DNA of 64,000 nucleotides, taken from Alphaproteobacteria bacterium (GTDB lineage Bacteria > Pseudomonadota > Alphaproteobacteria > SMXP01). Shown here one piece after another: positions 57,989-64,000 of the stretch. Positions within the stretch are counted from its first letter, which is position 1; each line of letters starts with the position of its first letter. Below the pieces are notes generated by a model. The model saw nothing but the letters and a program-made list of their open reading frames with translations. It had not been told where the DNA came from and made no database searches. The stretch covers positions 62,001 through 126,000 of the forward strand of contig JANQPV010000022.1 in NCBI GenBank assembly GCA_028285305.1, given 5' to 3'. Position numbers and translations under genes: made by a program.

Positions 57989-58188
57989 GGAGGAATGGGT
58001 GTATTGCGGTCGACCGACTGCTCATCCCATCGATAGGAAACCTCAAGACGGCGTGTCAGATCTTCCGCGAATAAGAGCGAAGAGTGGTCGCCACGCAGAA
58101 GCCTTTCAACGATACGGGGACTGAGGAAACCGAGAGGCAACAGCCGGGCCACATAATTCGGTGCAATGTCGTTCTGCGTCTTTCGTCT
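57989..58188 (-). pseudogene. Serine-recombinase C-terminal fragment (relic A)
   Basis: On the minus strand the frame reads RRKTQNDIAPNYVARLLPLG, then FLSPRIVERLLRGDHSSLLF, then AEDLTRRLEVSYRWDEQSVD. This matches the tail of large serine recombinases, where a helix-turn-helix (IxxxYVxRLLxLxxLxPxIVExIL) is followed by LtxxxLlxxxLPLxWxEQR. The catalytic domain is gone. A closely similar decayed piece lies at 60062-60187. Its 3' part abuts the dioxygenase gene. The rest of 57862-57988 shows nothing further. Confidence 0.65.
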
Positions 58189-59028
58189 TCAGGCCGCTTC
58201 GAGGGGGGCGCCGGCCAATGTAATCCGGTGCAGCAACCGAAACTCCCCTTGATAGTCATTCTTGGCGTTGTGCCAGGTTGAACGGTTGTCCCACATGGCC
58301 ACCGCGCCCGGTTGCCATTTGAAGTCGCAATAGACATCCGCCTGGTCCACGTGGGCGTACAGAGTATTTAGAAGCTCTTGGCTCTCTCGTTGAGACATGC
58401 CGAGAATGCGCGCCGTGATGCCGGGATTGACATAGAGCGCCTTCTTGCCGCTGTCCGGATGGCGAATGACCACCGGATGAATGGCCTCACCGACTTCACT
58501 TTCCAGATTCAACGACGGCCCCAAGTCCGTCGACGCGTAATAACCGTCTTTACCGTACACGTGGGTGCTCGAATGCTCCGCCTGCAGCCCTTCGAGGCGA
58601 GCCTTCATCTCTTCCGGCAACGACTCCCAGGCTTTGTACATATTGGCAAATCTGGTGTCGCCACCGCGCGCGGGCAGGTCTCTCGCAACGAGGATGGACC
58701 CCATGGCCGGTTCCGGGTCATAGGAATGATCGGTATGCCACGCGCCCCCGACATTCATGGTCTGGCCCTTTTCCTTGCGCACCTGGGCAATCTCAGGGAA
58801 GTCTTCGACGGGCTGAAAGAAGCGGTTGACCACCAGCGTTCCAAAACGCTTCGCAAACCTGAGATGTTCCGCAGGCGGCAGGTCTTGGTTGTAAAAGAAC
58901 AGGACCCCATGTTCGGCGAAGGCGCGGCGCAACTCTACGATCTCTTCGTCCGACAGCTGGGCGAGCTGAATGTCCTCGACGATCATGCCGCAGTTCTTGG
59001 TGTAGGGCGTAAGTTTCATGATGTTCAC
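58189..59028 (-). CDS. TauD/TfdA-family 2-oxoglutarate-dependent dioxygenase
   Basis: The 279-residue enzyme has the iron facial triad: His98 and Asp100 in GGAWHTDHSYDPEP and His253 in WDNRSTWHNAKND, with the 2-oxoglutarate Arg in GEFRLLHRITL (Arg264 or Arg268). AFAEHGVLFFYNQDLPPAEH is the usual N-terminal block. Family members act on taurine, 2,4-D and other sulfonated or aromatic carboxylates; the substrate is unknown. It is divergent from a LysR gene that may control it. Two recombinase relics border the pair. Confidence 0.9.
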   Translation of the reverse strand: MNIMKLTPYTKNCGMIVEDIQLAQLSDEEIVELRRAFAEHGVLFFYNQDLPPAEHLRFAKRFGTLVVNRFFQPVEDFPEIAQVRKEKGQTMNVGGAWHTDHSYDPEPAMGSILVARDLPARGGDTRFANMYKAWESLPEEMKARLEGLQAEHSSTHVYGKDGYYASTDLGPSLNLESEVGEAIHPVVIRHPDSGKKALYVNPGITARILGMSQRESQELLNTLYAHVDQADVYCDFKWQPGAVAMWDNRSTWHNAKNDYQGEFRLLHRITLAGAPLEAA

Positions 59029-59140
59029 CGCCGGATTTGATTGGATGCGCTAGAGATTACCCCAAACCTGATGTATTGTTCAAATTGATGTTTTGTATAT
59101 TCTTTATATAATATTTCTATATCTGAACGGGTGAGAGAAC

Positions 59141-60049
59141 GTGAATCTGCGCAATGTCGATTTGAATCTGCTGACGATCTTCGACGCCATCATGCAGACC
59201 GGCAAGCTTTCCGGCGCCGCAGAAAAACTCGGCATGACCCAGCCTGCGGTGAGCAACGCCCTCTCGCGCCTGCGTCTGACCTTCGATGATGAGCTGTTCT
59301 TGCGGTCACGCTACGGCATGACGCCCACCCCCACAGCCAACGCGCTGGTGGGGCCGATCCGTCAGGCGCTCTCCCTGATAGAGACCACGCTGGAAGACGG
59401 TGCGGACTTCGACCCCGATGACTCATCGCGAACCTTTAACCTGGCCATCGGTGACTTTGGCGAGATCGTTTTGCTTCCCGCGCTGCTTGCCCGGCTCAGT
59501 GAGTATGGGGGCGATCTGCGGATCCGATCCTTTCCGGAGACCGACCAGTCCAGCTTTGAGCTTGTGAAACAGGGACAGCTGGATTTCTTTTTTGACTACC
59601 GGCGGCCTCACCATGAACATCTCGCTTCCTGCACGTTTGCGGTCGACGACCTGGTCGTTATCGCGCGCAAAAACCACCCCAAATTTCGGGAGTCTCTGAC
59701 CAAGAAAGACTTTCTGGATGCTGAACATATTGTACTCAATCAGAGGCATAGCGGACCGTCGCTGCTTGAGGCCATTCTTCGCCAGGATAGCCCCATACCC
59801 AGAAAGTCCGTGGTGGAGATCAACCAATACGTGGCTGTGCCCAGCCTGGTTGGCTCTTCTGACTGTATCGCCACATTGCCGCGGCGCATGGCGGACCATT
59901 TTGTTCACCGGGAACCGATCCAGATTTTTCCTTTGCCGTTCAAGGTCAAGCAGACGACGACCTACATGATCTGGCATCGGAGTATGGAAAGAGACCGGGG
60001 TCATCAGTGGCTAAAGAAGGTGATGCTAGAATTGGCGGGAAAAGGCTAG
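59141..60049 (+). CDS. LysR-family transcriptional regulator (NodD-like)
   Basis: The 302-residue protein starts with GTG at 59141. The winged helix is visible: VDLNLLTIFDAIMQTGKLSG, AAEKLGMTQPAVSNALSRLR and DELFLRSRYGMTPTPTA. This N-terminal pattern is that of the NodD/NocR branch. The ligand domain follows (RTFNLAIGDFGEIVLLPALL and HEHLASCTFAVDDLVVIARK). It probably controls the divergent dioxygenase gene from their shared 112-base region. Confidence 0.9.
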   Translation: MNLRNVDLNLLTIFDAIMQTGKLSGAAEKLGMTQPAVSNALSRLRLTFDDELFLRSRYGMTPTPTANALVGPIRQALSLIETTLEDGADFDPDDSSRTFNLAIGDFGEIVLLPALLARLSEYGGDLRIRSFPETDQSSFELVKQGQLDFFFDYRRPHHEHLASCTFAVDDLVVIARKNHPKFRESLTKKDFLDAEHIVLNQRHSGPSLLEAILRQDSPIPRKSVVEINQYVAVPSLVGSSDCIATLPRRMADHFVHREPIQIFPLPFKVKQTTTYMIWHRSMERDRGHQWLKKVMLELAGKG

Positions 60050-60061
60050 GGCCATAGGGTT

Positions 60062-60187
60062 CGCGACATCAAGAGGACGTGTCAGCTCCTGTGCGGGTAG
60101 GAGTGATCAGTGTTTTCTCTCGAAGAGTTGCTGGGTGATACGGGGACTGAAGAAGTCGTGGGGTAAACGCTGGGTTACATATCTCGG
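60062..60187 (-). pseudogene. Serine-recombinase C-terminal fragment (relic B)
   Basis: On the minus strand the frame reads GLSPRYVTQRLPHDFFSPRI then TQQLFERKH, a stop codon (TGA at 60109-60107), and continues SLLPAQELTRPLDVAN. Aligned with relic A (IAPNYVARLLPLGFLSPRIV then ERLLRGDHSSLLFAEDLTRR) it is clearly the same family, broken by a stop. It supports past integration or transposition around the dioxygenase and LysR genes. Confidence 0.65.
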
Positions 60188-60224
60188 TGAGAGGCCGTTC
60201 GGCCTCGCCGTGGGCCGCCTCTCC

Positions 60225-60497
60225 TCACACCTTTTCTTTTTCTCTTGGTGCGGAGACGCGGCGGGGTTTGGCTCTGAATTTTGGTTTGGGAAGGAGCCGA
60301 AAGCGTGTTTGGCACCACGCGAACTCGACGCCGACATCCAGCAAGGCGTCAGACCGTCCACAGGGGCACGCAAAATCCCAGACCTCCCGAACCCGGTAGG
60401 TCTCTCCCTCAACTAGAGGCACAGGCTCCCCCGTTACGTGATTGGGGGCCGCATTCACGCATAGAACTAGATCGCCAGGACCGACAGCATCACTCAT
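60225..60497 (-). CDS. Small conserved-looking cysteine-containing protein (90 aa)
   Basis: The protein reads as a compact domain: GDLVLCVNAAPNHVTGEPVP, LVEGETYRVREVWDFACPCG, then LLDVGVEFAWCQTRFRLLPK and a basic tail. Cys residues occur as CPCG plus two others, so a metal site is possible. The layout (start with a GDLVLCV strand, GxxYxVR strand, Cys pair, then CxxRFRLLP) resembles short proteins common in alphaproteobacterial genomes and prophages, but I cannot name the family. The opposite-strand frame here is a shadow. Confidence 0.6.
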   Translation of the reverse strand: MSDAVGPGDLVLCVNAAPNHVTGEPVPLVEGETYRVREVWDFACPCGRSDALLDVGVEFAWCQTRFRLLPKPKFRAKPRRVSAPREKEKV

Positions 60498-60628
60498 ATG
60501 TTTATTTCTTTACCACACGGGGCGCGTTCCGCCTATACGTTCGCTGCGATGCCTCTCGTCCTCCGAGTAGCGCAGATTGCGCCCTTGTGGGGTCTGATCT
60601 CGGGGCCGAATCCGTTTTAGGCATTTGG

Positions 60629-61264
60629 TTAGGGCTCGCTTTGGTTCTGACATGCTTCCAGTACTTGACTGGTGGCGGGGGGGCTCAGCCATCGCAACAG
60701 GCAACCAACGATCAGATCACGCGCATGATCGGCGAGCTCCTCGTCTTTGAGCCCGCCGCCTGCCCACTGGAGCAGGGCCACGACAAAAGAAAAGTGCAGC
60801 CGCCGGGCGAGCATCTCCAGGTCGGGTCCCTCGACGAACATGTCTGCGCGATACATTCGCCGCAGGGCAAACTCCCAGAGTTCCAAGACGTTCGCCGCGT
60901 GGTCAGCAGTCACATTCAACCCAGCCGACCAGACCGATCTCAGGATCGGGCGGTAGAGATCTGCATCCTCCAAATACGCGCTCGCGCTATGGTCCACAAG
61001 ATGAAAGAGAGTTTCGAGGGGCGTCTGCTCATCGGACCGGTCTTGCAGGTGCGCGAGTTCACGGTCAATTCGTGCGCTGAGCAGCGCTTGCAAAATGCCC
61101 TCTTTGTTTCCGAAGTGGTTGAACGGAGTGGCGAAGCTGACCCCGGCCGCTTCCGCAAGCGCGCGCATACTGAATTCAACTTCCCCGCGGTCCCGGATCA
61201 GGGCTTCCGCTGCTTGAAGTATCTTTTCGCGTCTTGCTTCGACGCTGCTTTTCGTTTTGGCCAT
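60629..61264 (-). CDS. TetR-family transcriptional regulator
   Basis: The 211-residue protein has a typical N-terminal TetR helix-turn-helix: ARREKILQAAEALIRDRGEV, then EFSMRALAEAAGVSFATPFN and HFGNKEGILQALLSAR. The rest is an all-helical ligand domain (LETLFHLVDHSASAYLEDAD onward). It is divergent from the flavin monooxygenase gene and probably represses it and itself through the two palindromes between them. The ligand is likely an aromatic compound related to the monooxygenase substrate (inference). Confidence 0.9.
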   Translation of the reverse strand: MAKTKSSVEARREKILQAAEALIRDRGEVEFSMRALAEAAGVSFATPFNHFGNKEGILQALLSARIDRELAHLQDRSDEQTPLETLFHLVDHSASAYLEDADLYRPILRSVWSAGLNVTADHAANVLELWEFALRRMYRADMFVEGPDLEMLARRLHFSFVVALLQWAGGGLKDEELADHARDLIVGCLLRWLSPPATSQVLEACQNQSEP

Positions 61265-61282
61265 CTGCTCGTTTTCGATCCA

Positions 61283-61332
61283 TTGACAAAATTATTATAT
61301 CGCGATATAAGATATTTTATATCATAATATAA
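61283..61332 (+). promoter_or_regulatory. Monooxygenase promoter covered by twin palindromic operators
   Basis: A near-consensus promoter reads TTGACA (61283-61288), 17 bases, TATAAG (61306-61311). Two 16-base palindromes overlap or follow it: TTATATCGCGATATAA (61295-61310, perfect) and TTATATCATAATATAA (61317-61332, three differences), exactly 22 bases apart. AGAGGA at 61334-61339 is the ribosome-binding site for the ATG at 61346. This is the expected layout for repression by the divergent TetR protein. Confidence 0.75.
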
Positions 61333-61345
61333 TAGAGGATTCGTC

Positions 61346-62917
61346 ATGCTTGAAAAGCCCGTTTGCATTATCGGGTGCGGCCCCATCGGCCTTGCCGGCG
61401 CGCTCCTGCTGTCTAGGCTTGATGTGCCTGTCCTCATTGTTGAGAAACGCAGCGAGCTGAACACCCATCCGCGGTCGAGATTCGTTGACACAAATACAAT
61501 GGAACTGATGCGGTTGCTCGGTATCGAAAAAGAAGTGGAGCAGACCGGGCTTGGGCCCGATTGGACAGCCTACAATCGATGGCTTGAGTCTTTGACCGGG
61601 CAAGAATATGCGGCAATCCCCAGTCCGACTTTCCACACGGTGCCAAGGCCAACCAGTCCCTGTCTGCCGGTCATGACGTGTCAAGACTATGTCGAAGTTG
61701 AGCTTTTAAATCTGGTCAAACAAAAAGCCAATATTGATTGCCGTTTCAGTACAGAAGCGCTGAACGTAGAACAGAACGCGGACTTTGTTTCCCTGACCCT
61801 TAGAGACACTCAGTCAGGTGAGGAACACCAAGTGCAAGCGGACTATTTGATTGGGGCAGATGGTCCCCACAGCCGCACCAGATCCGTCATCGATACCGAA
61901 TTGGCGTCAGACCCGATCGCCATGTATTCGCAGGATGTCCTCTTTGATGCGGACTTGAGTGCGCAGGTCGGCGATAGAAAGGCGGGGCTTTTGCATTGCG
62001 TCACCTCCGGCGGGGTGTCGACCTTGCAGCCCCTCAATGGCGTTCGGCGCTGGCGCATTCAGATTTTCAAACCTCAGCCAGATGATCTGTCCATGGATGA
62101 AATTATTCATCGTATTCATCTGGCCGTTGGTTCCAGCGAAGTGGAGCTGGATTTCAAGAGCATCGGAACCTGGCAGGGCACCCCCGGATGTGTCTCCAAG
62201 TTCTCCGATGGCCGTATTTTCCTTGCTGGTGACGCGGCGCATATCTCCGTGCCGACGGGCGGCATGGGCAATAATATCGGCTTCGCGGGTATTCGAAATC
62301 TCACTTGGAAACTCGCTTACGTCATTCAAGGGAATGCGAATCCGGACATTCTCGATACGTATGAGGAAGAAATGAAGCCTGTTGCCATGAAACGCATTGC
62401 GCATGGTCTGAATACCACGCAAGGCGTTGGCACAATGATCCGCGCCATCTATGGCGGTGAAGATCATTCAGATGGCATTTATGCGTCCCGCATGTATGCG
62501 GACTACGATGGCATCATTCTCGGTCACGAAATGGAGTCCCCGCTTATCGCTAAAGATCCGGACCAACCGCCGACTGTTGAAAACCCGGTTACGGATTTTG
62601 TTGCCTGCGTTCGAAGTGGGAGGAGAGCGCCGCACATCTGGGTGGATGAGGACCAACAAACATCCATCCTCGACTGGTTCGGGACCAGCTACGCTCTGAT
62701 TGCCGGCAAGGACGTTGAAACAATTCGTTGGCAGGACATTGTCGATGAGATTTCACAGCCAATTCGTTTAAACACAATTCTCGGTGGCGATCCCAATGGC
62801 ACCTACAAAGATGATGAATTGGTGCTTGTCAGACCCGATGGTGTCATCGCCGACCACTGGCGGGATTTGGAAGACGCGGCGACTGAGAGGTTGATTAGGG
62901 TACTGCCTGGTTGTTGA
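61346..62917 (+). CDS. FAD-dependent monooxygenase (aromatic hydroxylase type)
   Basis: The 523-residue flavoprotein shows the FAD fold PVCIIGCGPIGLAGALLLSR, VLIVEKRSELNTHPRSRF with the NADPH-side Arg, the DG motif YLIGADGPHSRTRSVI and the GD motif GRIFLAGDAAHISVPTGGMG, then NNIGFAGIRNLTWKLAYVIQ. These place it with PheA/TfdB, MhpA and UbiH-like hydroxylases. The C-terminal part (thioredoxin-like) suggests the phenol / 2,4-dichlorophenol hydroxylase branch. Substrate is unknown. It is controlled by the divergent TetR gene. Confidence 0.9.
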   Translation: MLEKPVCIIGCGPIGLAGALLLSRLDVPVLIVEKRSELNTHPRSRFVDTNTMELMRLLGIEKEVEQTGLGPDWTAYNRWLESLTGQEYAAIPSPTFHTVPRPTSPCLPVMTCQDYVEVELLNLVKQKANIDCRFSTEALNVEQNADFVSLTLRDTQSGEEHQVQADYLIGADGPHSRTRSVIDTELASDPIAMYSQDVLFDADLSAQVGDRKAGLLHCVTSGGVSTLQPLNGVRRWRIQIFKPQPDDLSMDEIIHRIHLAVGSSEVELDFKSIGTWQGTPGCVSKFSDGRIFLAGDAAHISVPTGGMGNNIGFAGIRNLTWKLAYVIQGNANPDILDTYEEEMKPVAMKRIAHGLNTTQGVGTMIRAIYGGEDHSDGIYASRMYADYDGIILGHEMESPLIAKDPDQPPTVENPVTDFVACVRSGRRAPHIWVDEDQQTSILDWFGTSYALIAGKDVETIRWQDIVDEISQPIRLNTILGGDPNGTYKDDELVLVRPDGVIADHWRDLEDAATERLIRVLPGC

Positions 62918-63098
62918 ATGGAGGTCTTGGGTCTGACGGAGACGGGAAGCCCGCACACTTGTCATAGCAAGCGGCGAGCGTATCGCTCCCTCCAATGATT
63001 TGCTTGGTGTGACCGTACCATGAGCCTGGGTGAAGAGTCTGTTTGGAAGCAACTCACTTTTCTTCGGCAATTTAGGTAGCTTGCCCTATACTCGTACC

Positions 63099-63977
63099 AT
63101 GCCGACCTATCAGGACATCTATCCTTCCGAACCGGAGATCCGCAGTGACGATCAGGTGCGGCCGCGGGCGGCGGACCTTTTGACGCTGGAATATTTCGAG
63201 GCGGAGCCGGCCACCATGCCGGCCCAAGTGTATGACCAGCACCACATCCTCATCAATTTGCGCGAGGAACCGACACAGGTAGATAATTGGCGTGGCGGGG
63301 AACACCGACATTTCACGTTTCGCAAAAACGAGATTGTGGTGACGCCGGCGGGGTTGGAGAGCGGCTGGCGCTGGCACGAAAAATCGAAGGTGATTGTCAT
63401 CACCCTTGATCCGCAGCGGCTGGAAGCGTTCACCACCAGCGAACTGGGTGTGTTGCTCTCGGATCAACAGCTCAGGGACATGCCTCAGTTTGAGGATGCG
63501 GACTTGACGTCGGCGGCGGTTCTGGTGTTGGAGGCACTGCGGCTTGGGGGCGCGGGGTCCGATGTTATGTTTGAGTCGCTGGCGCGGGTGTTCCTGGTCA
63601 AGCTGGTGCAGGCATATGGCGACGAACGCAGCGAAGAGATCGCGTTTTCAAAGAGCTTCACGGCCCGACACTACAAGCGGGTGCTCGATTACATTGCCGC
63701 GTCGTTCGGACAGCCCATTACTATTGAAGATATTGCGAAAGAGGCGGGGATCAGCGCTTCGCATTTCTCGCGTCTTTTCAAACAGGTGATCGGGGACACG
63801 CCGTACCAGTTTCTCATGCGGTACCGGGTGGAGCGGGCGAGCGAGATGCTCAGCGATGCCACACGGCCGCTGATTGACATTGCGCTCGCTTGCGGCTTTT
63901 CAGATCAGCCTCACTTTACACGCACGTTTAAACAGGTGCGGGGGGAAACGCCCAATGCCTGGCGCAAGCGGCAATAG
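63099..63977 (+). CDS. AraC-family transcriptional regulator
   Basis: The ATG at 63099 (MPTYQDIYPSEPEIRSDD) is preferred over a GTG at 63030 because the extra residues look unrelated and neither start has a clear ribosome-binding site. The 292-residue protein ends in two helix-turn-helix motifs: ITIEDIAKEAGISASHFSRL then FKQVIGDTPYQFLMRYRVER, and LIDIALACGFSDQPHFTRTF then KQVRGETPNAWRKRQ. The N-terminal part is a cupin-like sensor. It may respond to an aromatic compound given its neighbour; this is inference. Confidence 0.9.
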   Translation: MPTYQDIYPSEPEIRSDDQVRPRAADLLTLEYFEAEPATMPAQVYDQHHILINLREEPTQVDNWRGGEHRHFTFRKNEIVVTPAGLESGWRWHEKSKVIVITLDPQRLEAFTTSELGVLLSDQQLRDMPQFEDADLTSAAVLVLEALRLGGAGSDVMFESLARVFLVKLVQAYGDERSEEIAFSKSFTARHYKRVLDYIAASFGQPITIEDIAKEAGISASHFSRLFKQVIGDTPYQFLMRYRVERASEMLSDATRPLIDIALACGFSDQPHFTRTFKQVRGETPNAWRKRQ

Positions 63978-64000
63978 CAGGAATCTTCAAAAAGCGCGCA

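Noticed and set aside
54677-60200. A complete genomic island with tRNA 3'-end attachment repeats
   Set aside because: I looked for a second copy of the tRNA 3' end (GTTCGAATCCCTC) downstream and did not see one; only relics of a recombinase are present, so island borders cannot be set.
60281-61327. 348-codon open frame on the plus strand
   Set aside because: It runs opposite the TetR gene and the small Cys protein, both of which have recognisable patterns; the plus frame has none.

Overview
The window looks like chromosomal DNA of an alphaproteobacterium. The evidence is the conserved gene blocks: sdhB; mdh, sucC, sucD, sucA, sucB, lpd; xerC, transaldolase, priA followed by atpHAGDC; and the minus-strand run rplU, rpmA, obgE, proB, proA, nadD, rsfS, rlmH, envC-like, ctpA, yibQ-like, rppH. 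The F1 ATPase operon lacks the Fo genes, and L21 carries a helix-hairpin-helix tail. Both fit the class. No ribosomal RNA gene is present, and I cannot name a genus.

Layout. 1-9.7 kb: the end of sdhB, then small accessory genes (GNAT, lipoprotein, macro domain protein, MarR and sterol-desaturase pair), the divergent cysteine genes cysK and cysE, a secreted protein, an aquaporin, methylmalonate-semialdehyde dehydrogenase, a thioesterase and a ZapE-type ATPase. 9.8-22.2 kb: a TCA-cycle block, interrupted by an unusual ATP-grasp protein between mdh and sucC and by an inverted class III aminotransferase between sucD and sucA. 22.2-31.6 kb: xerC and transaldolase (minus), priA (plus) and the F1 operon. 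31.9-36.1 kb: a membrane protein, a carotenoid-desaturase-like flavoprotein, an alpha/beta hydrolase and an enoyl-CoA hydratase. 36.2-53.4 kb: a long minus-strand stretch of housekeeping genes, with the ergothioneine genes egtB and egtD inserted between nadD and rsfS.

53.5-64 kb is the accessory part. It starts with a His-rich micro-lipoprotein and a REP-like palindrome. Next is a tRNA-Ser(CGA) gene whose upstream region and first 21 bases are tandemly duplicated. A tight three-gene module follows: a Shedu-like nuclease, an SF2 helicase and a 78-residue protein. Two decayed fragments of the same serine-recombinase family then flank a TauD dioxygenase and LysR pair. The end holds a small cysteine-bearing protein, a TetR regulator with twin operators in front of a flavin monooxygenase, and an AraC regulator.

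The best candidate for an undescribed system is the nuclease, helicase and small-protein operon at 55194-57861, which looks like an anti-phage module beside a tRNA gene. Other points of interest are the ATP-grasp enzyme embedded in the TCA block, the duplicated tRNA 5' region, the paired recombinase relics, the two twin-operator regulatory regions, a macro domain with a changed pocket residue and a PriA that lacks most cysteines of one zinc site. All functional statements come from reading motifs; no database search or structure prediction was run.
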